A stretch of 7,203 nucleotides of DNA from an uncultured Porphyromonadaceae bacterium. Lineage in GTDB: Bacteria; Bacteroidota; Bacteroidia; Bacteroidales; Muribaculaceae. Below the pieces are notes generated by a model, which ran no database searches, was not told the DNA's origin, and saw nothing but the letters and a program-made list of their open reading frames with translations. Every line of letters begins with the position of its first letter. Within the stretch, counting starts at the first letter, position 1. The position numbers were made by a program, and so were the translations under genes. The DNA lies in assembly GCA_947174735.1 (NCBI GenBank), contig CAMWKC010000109.1, positions 1-7,203 on the forward strand, in the 5' to 3' direction. Shown here piece by piece: positions 4,368-7,203 of this stretch.

Positions 4368-5621
4368 ATGGATAAGGAAATACCTAAATCAGAACAACGC
4401 CGCCGGCGTATGAAGTACATAGGTATGTGGATTGGCGCAACAATAACGGTCGGACTAATGCTATGGCTGGCTGTATGGTTGCTTGCGCCTTCGGTGAAAC
4501 GTAGCGAAATAATACTATCACAGGCTGAGACAGGCACAGTCGAAAGTACGGTAACAGCTACAGGACATGTAGTGCCCGCTTTTGAACAGATACTTGTTTC
4601 ACCGGTAGCGACACGCATTGTAGAATTATATTGTCGTGAGGGAGACAGTGTAACAGCCGGCACACCGCTTTTGCGTCTTGACCTTCAAAGTACTGAAATC
4701 CAATACCAGCGTCTTAATGATGAGTTAGCCATGAAACGATATGAGATAGAGCAGTCAGCTTTGGAGGGACACACACGTCTTACCAACCTTGAGATGCAGA
4801 TTGAAGCTAAGGAAATGACCGTAGACCAGCTTAAGGCCGAGGCTGAAAACGAACGCCGTCTTGACAGCATCGGCAGTGGAACCGGTGAACGGGTACGTCA
4901 GGCTGTTTTAGCATACCGTACCGGTGTACTTGAACTTGAACAATTACGCAAACAGCTTGCCAACGAGCGTCGTATACAAGCGAATACAGCTCGTAGCAAG
5001 CAACTCGAGGAAGACATATCTGTCCGCAATCTCAGTGAAGCAGCCCGTACACTTGATGATGCTAAGGTACGTGCTCCGATAAGCGGAACAGTCACATATC
5101 TTAATAACTCGATAGGTGCCAGCATTGGCGCTGGTGAAAAAGTAGCAGTACTCTCTGATCTTACGCATCTTAAAGTAGAGGCGGAAATCGCCGAGGGTCA
5201 TGGCGATAAACTGCATGTAGGTGCTCCGGTGACAGTTCGTGTCGGACGCCATGATTTCTCCGGTCGCCTAAGTTCGATGAATGCACGCTCGAAAAGCGGT
5301 ATGATAAGCTTTATCGTGACTCTTGACAAAGATAACGCACCCGGTCTGCGGGCAGCCCTTAATGCTCAGGCAGCCGTCCTCTATGACATACACGAAGATG
5401 TGATACGTATAGCTAATGGCAGCTATTATAAAGGTCCAGGTAGCTATGAACTGTTTGTGGTCACAAAGCCTGACCGTCTTGAACGGCGGCGTGTACTGTT
5501 GGGTGACAGCAATCCTGACTGGGTAGAGGTCAAATCAGGAATAGCTCCCGGAGAAGAAGTACTGATAAGTAATCTTAATGATTATGAAATGAAACAGAGT
5601 TTACGTCTCACCGATAAATAA
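4368..5621 (+). CDS. periplasmic adaptor (membrane fusion) protein of a MacA/HlyD-type efflux system
   Basis: This 417-residue protein links an inner-membrane ABC transporter to a TolC-like outer-membrane channel. The N-terminus is basic (EQRRRRMKY), followed by one membrane anchor at about residues 17-40. Residues about 52-105 hold the first half of the lipoyl/barrel region (ETGTVESTVTATGHVVP, LYCREGDSVTAGTPLLRLD). Residues about 106-228 are an alpha-helical hairpin with a turn near DSIGSGTGE (166-174), in the region where MacA/AcrA-type adaptors contact TolC. Residues 233-276 form the second lipoyl half (KVRAPISGTVTYLNNSIGA, then VAVLSDLTHLKVEAEIAE). The rest is a beta-barrel and membrane-proximal domain, with a GIAPGEEVLISNL ending typical of the family. 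ATG 4368 is the natural start. It is first in an operon, with the ATPase 76 bases downstream. The cargo cannot be told from sequence. Confidence 0.92.
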   Translation: MDKEIPKSEQRRRRMKYIGMWIGATITVGLMLWLAVWLLAPSVKRSEIILSQAETGTVESTVTATGHVVPAFEQILVSPVATRIVELYCREGDSVTAGTPLLRLDLQSTEIQYQRLNDELAMKRYEIEQSALEGHTRLTNLEMQIEAKEMTVDQLKAEAENERRLDSIGSGTGERVRQAVLAYRTGVLELEQLRKQLANERRIQANTARSKQLEEDISVRNLSEAARTLDDAKVRAPISGTVTYLNNSIGASIGAGEKVAVLSDLTHLKVEAEIAEGHGDKLHVGAPVTVRVGRHDFSGRLSSMNARSKSGMISFIVTLDKDNAPGLRAALNAQAAVLYDIHEDVIRIANGSYYKGPGSYELFVVTKPDRLERRRVLLGDSNPDWVEVKSGIAPGEEVLISNLNDYEMKQSLRLTDK

Positions 5622-5697
5622 AAGTATATCTGAATCTGACAGTATGTGACAATCAGTAATTCTGAAATAAAGTAACTAACAATAAATAATTACCTAT

Positions 5698-6372
5698 ATG
5701 CCAATTATCAGACTTGAAGGTGTGGATAAAGTGTACCGCACCGCCGACATAGAAACCACAGCTCTCGAAAACGTCAATCTCAGCATTGATAAAGGAGAAT
5801 TTGTAAGCATAATGGGGCCTTCGGGCTGTGGTAAATCCACACTGCTTAACATCATCGGTCTTCTCGATACTCCCACACGAGGTATAGTAGAGTTGACCGG
5901 ACGTAATATGAACGGATTAAGTGATAAGGCTCTATCAGCTTTCCGTAATACCAATATTGGCTTTGTATTTCAGAGTTTTCATCTTATACCGTCGCTTAAC
6001 GTCATTGATAACGTGGCGCTTCCTTTAGGCTATCGTAAAGGCGAGACATCAGGCGAGCGCCGTAAACGTGTCACCGAAGTGCTCGAACGTCTCGGATTAG
6101 GACATCGTATGCGTCATCTGCCTTCGCAACTTTCAGGCGGCCAGTGCCAGCGTGTGGCAATAGCCCGTGCTATAGTAGGTGACCCCGCTTTAATACTTGC
6201 CGACGAACCTACCGGAAATCTTGATTCACACATGGGAGGTGAAGTCATGGACCTACTGCATCAGCTTAACCGCGAAGACGGACGCACTATCGTTATGGTA
6301 ACACATAACGAAGAACAGGCACGCCAGACTGACCGTATAATACGCTTCTTCGACGGTCGTCAGGTGGAATAA
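5698..6372 (+). CDS. ABC transporter ATP-binding protein, MacB/LolD type
   Basis: This cytoplasmic ATPase of 224 residues is a normal length for stand-alone LolD/MacB-type subunits. All catalytic motifs are intact: Walker [10 protein letters not shown] (40-48), Q-loop Gln92 (FVFQSF), signature LSGGQ (145-149), Walker B LILADEP (165-171) with catalytic Glu170, D-loop GNLDS (173-177) and H-loop His203 (VTHN). The segment [20 protein letters not shown] is characteristic of the LolD/MacB/FtsE group. It hydrolyses ATP to drive the permease encoded 50 bases downstream. This family works by mechanotransmission rather than classic substrate passage through the membrane domain (family knowledge). In E. 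coli MacB the ATPase and permease are one polypeptide; here they are separate. The 76-base gap upstream is A+T-rich and shows no terminator or clear promoter, so co-transcription with the adaptor is likely. Confidence 0.95.
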   Translation: MPIIRLEGVDKVYRTADIETTALENVNLSIDKGEFVSIMGPSGCGKSTLLNIIGLLDTPTRGIVELTGRNMNGLSDKALSAFRNTNIGFVFQSFHLIPSLNVIDNVALPLGYRKGETSGERRKRVTEVLERLGLGHRMRHLPSQLSGGQCQRVAIARAIVGDPALILADEPTGNLDSHMGGEVMDLLHQLNREDGRTIVMVTHNEEQARQTDRIIRFFDGRQVE

Positions 6373-6422
6373 GTATAGTGTTTCCATTAATCCAGACAGT
6401 AACTATCTAAATATCTAACACA

Positions 6423-7203
6423 ATGAACTATATACGACAAATACTATACGACTTGAAGCAACAGCCCTTGGTAACGTGGATAAGTCTTATCGGTACAGCA
6501 CTGGCAATCTTTCTGATTATGGCAGTGTTTATGGTCAACCGTGTCAATGTGGTTGAAGTTTCGCCTGAAAGTAATCGAGACCGTATTCTCTATGGCTCAT
6601 ATATAGACATATATCTTGATAACGGTAGTAGCTCAGGCGGCCTTACATACGAAAGTGCACATGAAATTTACAGTAATCTCAAGGGTATAGAAATTTTAAG
6701 TTTCATAGAGACTTGGAATACAACAGCAGAAATCAACGTACCCGGACAACAGCCTTTCGATGTTGAAGTAAAGGGTGTCGATGCTAATTTTTGGAAAATA
6801 TATGATTTTCATTTTTCTCAAGGTACACCTTTTGACAGTACGGCAGTTGATGCAGGAGCTCATTATGCGGTAATTACCGAAGATACGGCAGTCAGACTTT
6901 TCGGCAAAGGTGAAAATGTCGTGGGCCGTGAAATACAGATAGATATAGTACCCTATATAATAACCGGTGTTGTCAATAATGCTAATCCTCTGATGTCCAA
7001 TAGTTATGCCCAGGTCTACAGACCTGTGAAGCTTAAGGATTCAGATCCCGGCTGGATAGCTTATTTAGGTGAACTCGGAACTGTAATGCTGAGGCACGAT
7101 AATGTTACACGTGATGATATAGCCAAAGAAGTACAGGCTCGTTATGCTGCATTTAATAACCGTCTCCAGAAGGAGGGTATGCAAGCAATATATCATGGTA
7201 CTC
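6423..7203 (+). CDS. MacB-type ABC transporter permease, 3' truncated by the window edge
   Basis: From ATG 6423 (CACAATGAACTATATACG) the frame is open without a stop to the window edge, giving 260 residues. The N-terminus is a short cytoplasmic stretch (MNYIRQILYDLKQQPLVTW) followed by the first membrane helix at about residues 19-39 (WISLIGTALAIFLIMAVFMV). The rest is a large periplasmic region matching the MacB periplasmic core: FDVEVKGVDANFWKIYDFHF, then TPFDSTAVDAGAHYAVITED, TAVRLFGKGENVVGREIQI and YIITGVVNNANPL. Proteins of this family normally end in three more membrane helices (FtsX domain), which should lie beyond 7203. It would pair with the ATPase upstream and touch the adaptor in the periplasm. 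Operons of this type often carry further permeases; a second copy beyond the edge is possible but not visible. Confidence 0.92.
   Translation, partial: MNYIRQILYDLKQQPLVTWISLIGTALAIFLIMAVFMVNRVNVVEVSPESNRDRILYGSYIDIYLDNGSSSGGLTYESAHEIYSNLKGIEILSFIETWNTTAEINVPGQQPFDVEVKGVDANFWKIYDFHFSQGTPFDSTAVDAGAHYAVITEDTAVRLFGKGENVVGREIQIDIVPYIITGVVNNANPLMSNSYAQVYRPVKLKDSDPGWIAYLGELGTVMLRHDNVTRDDIAKEVQARYAAFNNRLQKEGMQAIYHGT

Noticed and set aside
4944..5252. Minus-strand ORFs opposite the adaptor gene
   Set aside because: They are antisense shadows of a well-supported coding region, with no recognisable protein pattern.

Overview
The window looks like a chromosomal piece of a gut-type Bacteroidales genome, probably close to Muribaculaceae. 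The clues are several Bacteroidetes-type promoters (TTG or TTTG, about 19 bases, then TAnnTTTG), start codons without Shine-Dalgarno sites, a secreted glycoside hydrolase with a tail resembling a type IX secretion sorting domain, and a MacAB-like efflux operon whose ATPase and permease are separate genes. The family assignment is inference; no rRNA or other marker gene is present.

Layout. (1) 1-703, plus strand: the 3' end of a GH13 alpha-amylase-like gene, broken by a -1 frameshift at about 110-122. A long perfect palindrome that should act as a terminator follows (716-768). (2) 774-2194, plus strand: a promoter, then a membrane-anchored coiled-coil protein with a beta-rich C-terminal domain (873-1790), then a small stand-alone PAS protein (1838-2194). 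The two genes are probably one transcript. A 31-bp perfect inverted repeat (2246-2327) ends this unit and the convergent gene. (3) 2335-3621, minus strand: a 12-helix major facilitator transporter with a leader of about 170 bases. (4) 3836-3909, plus strand: tRNA-Pro(CGG) and its terminator; its promoter overlaps the promoter reading back toward the transporter. (5) 3952-4367: no gene, but small hairpins, a 19-copy 9-bp tandem repeat (4062-4232), a cluster of CGGACA/TGTCCG half-sites, and a sigma-54-like promoter. (6) 4368-7203, plus strand: an efflux operon with a periplasmic adaptor, an ABC ATPase and the start of a MacB-type permease that runs off the window.

Working together. The last three genes should form one machine. 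The ATPase drives the membrane permease, whose periplasmic core works with the adaptor; the adaptor would dock onto a TolC-like outer-membrane channel not present here. The half-site cluster plus the sigma-54-like promoter suggest the operon is switched on by an enhancer-binding response regulator. The other units look like ordinary neighbours with no evident functional link. No clear defence system, CRISPR array, transposase, integrase or phage gene is visible.
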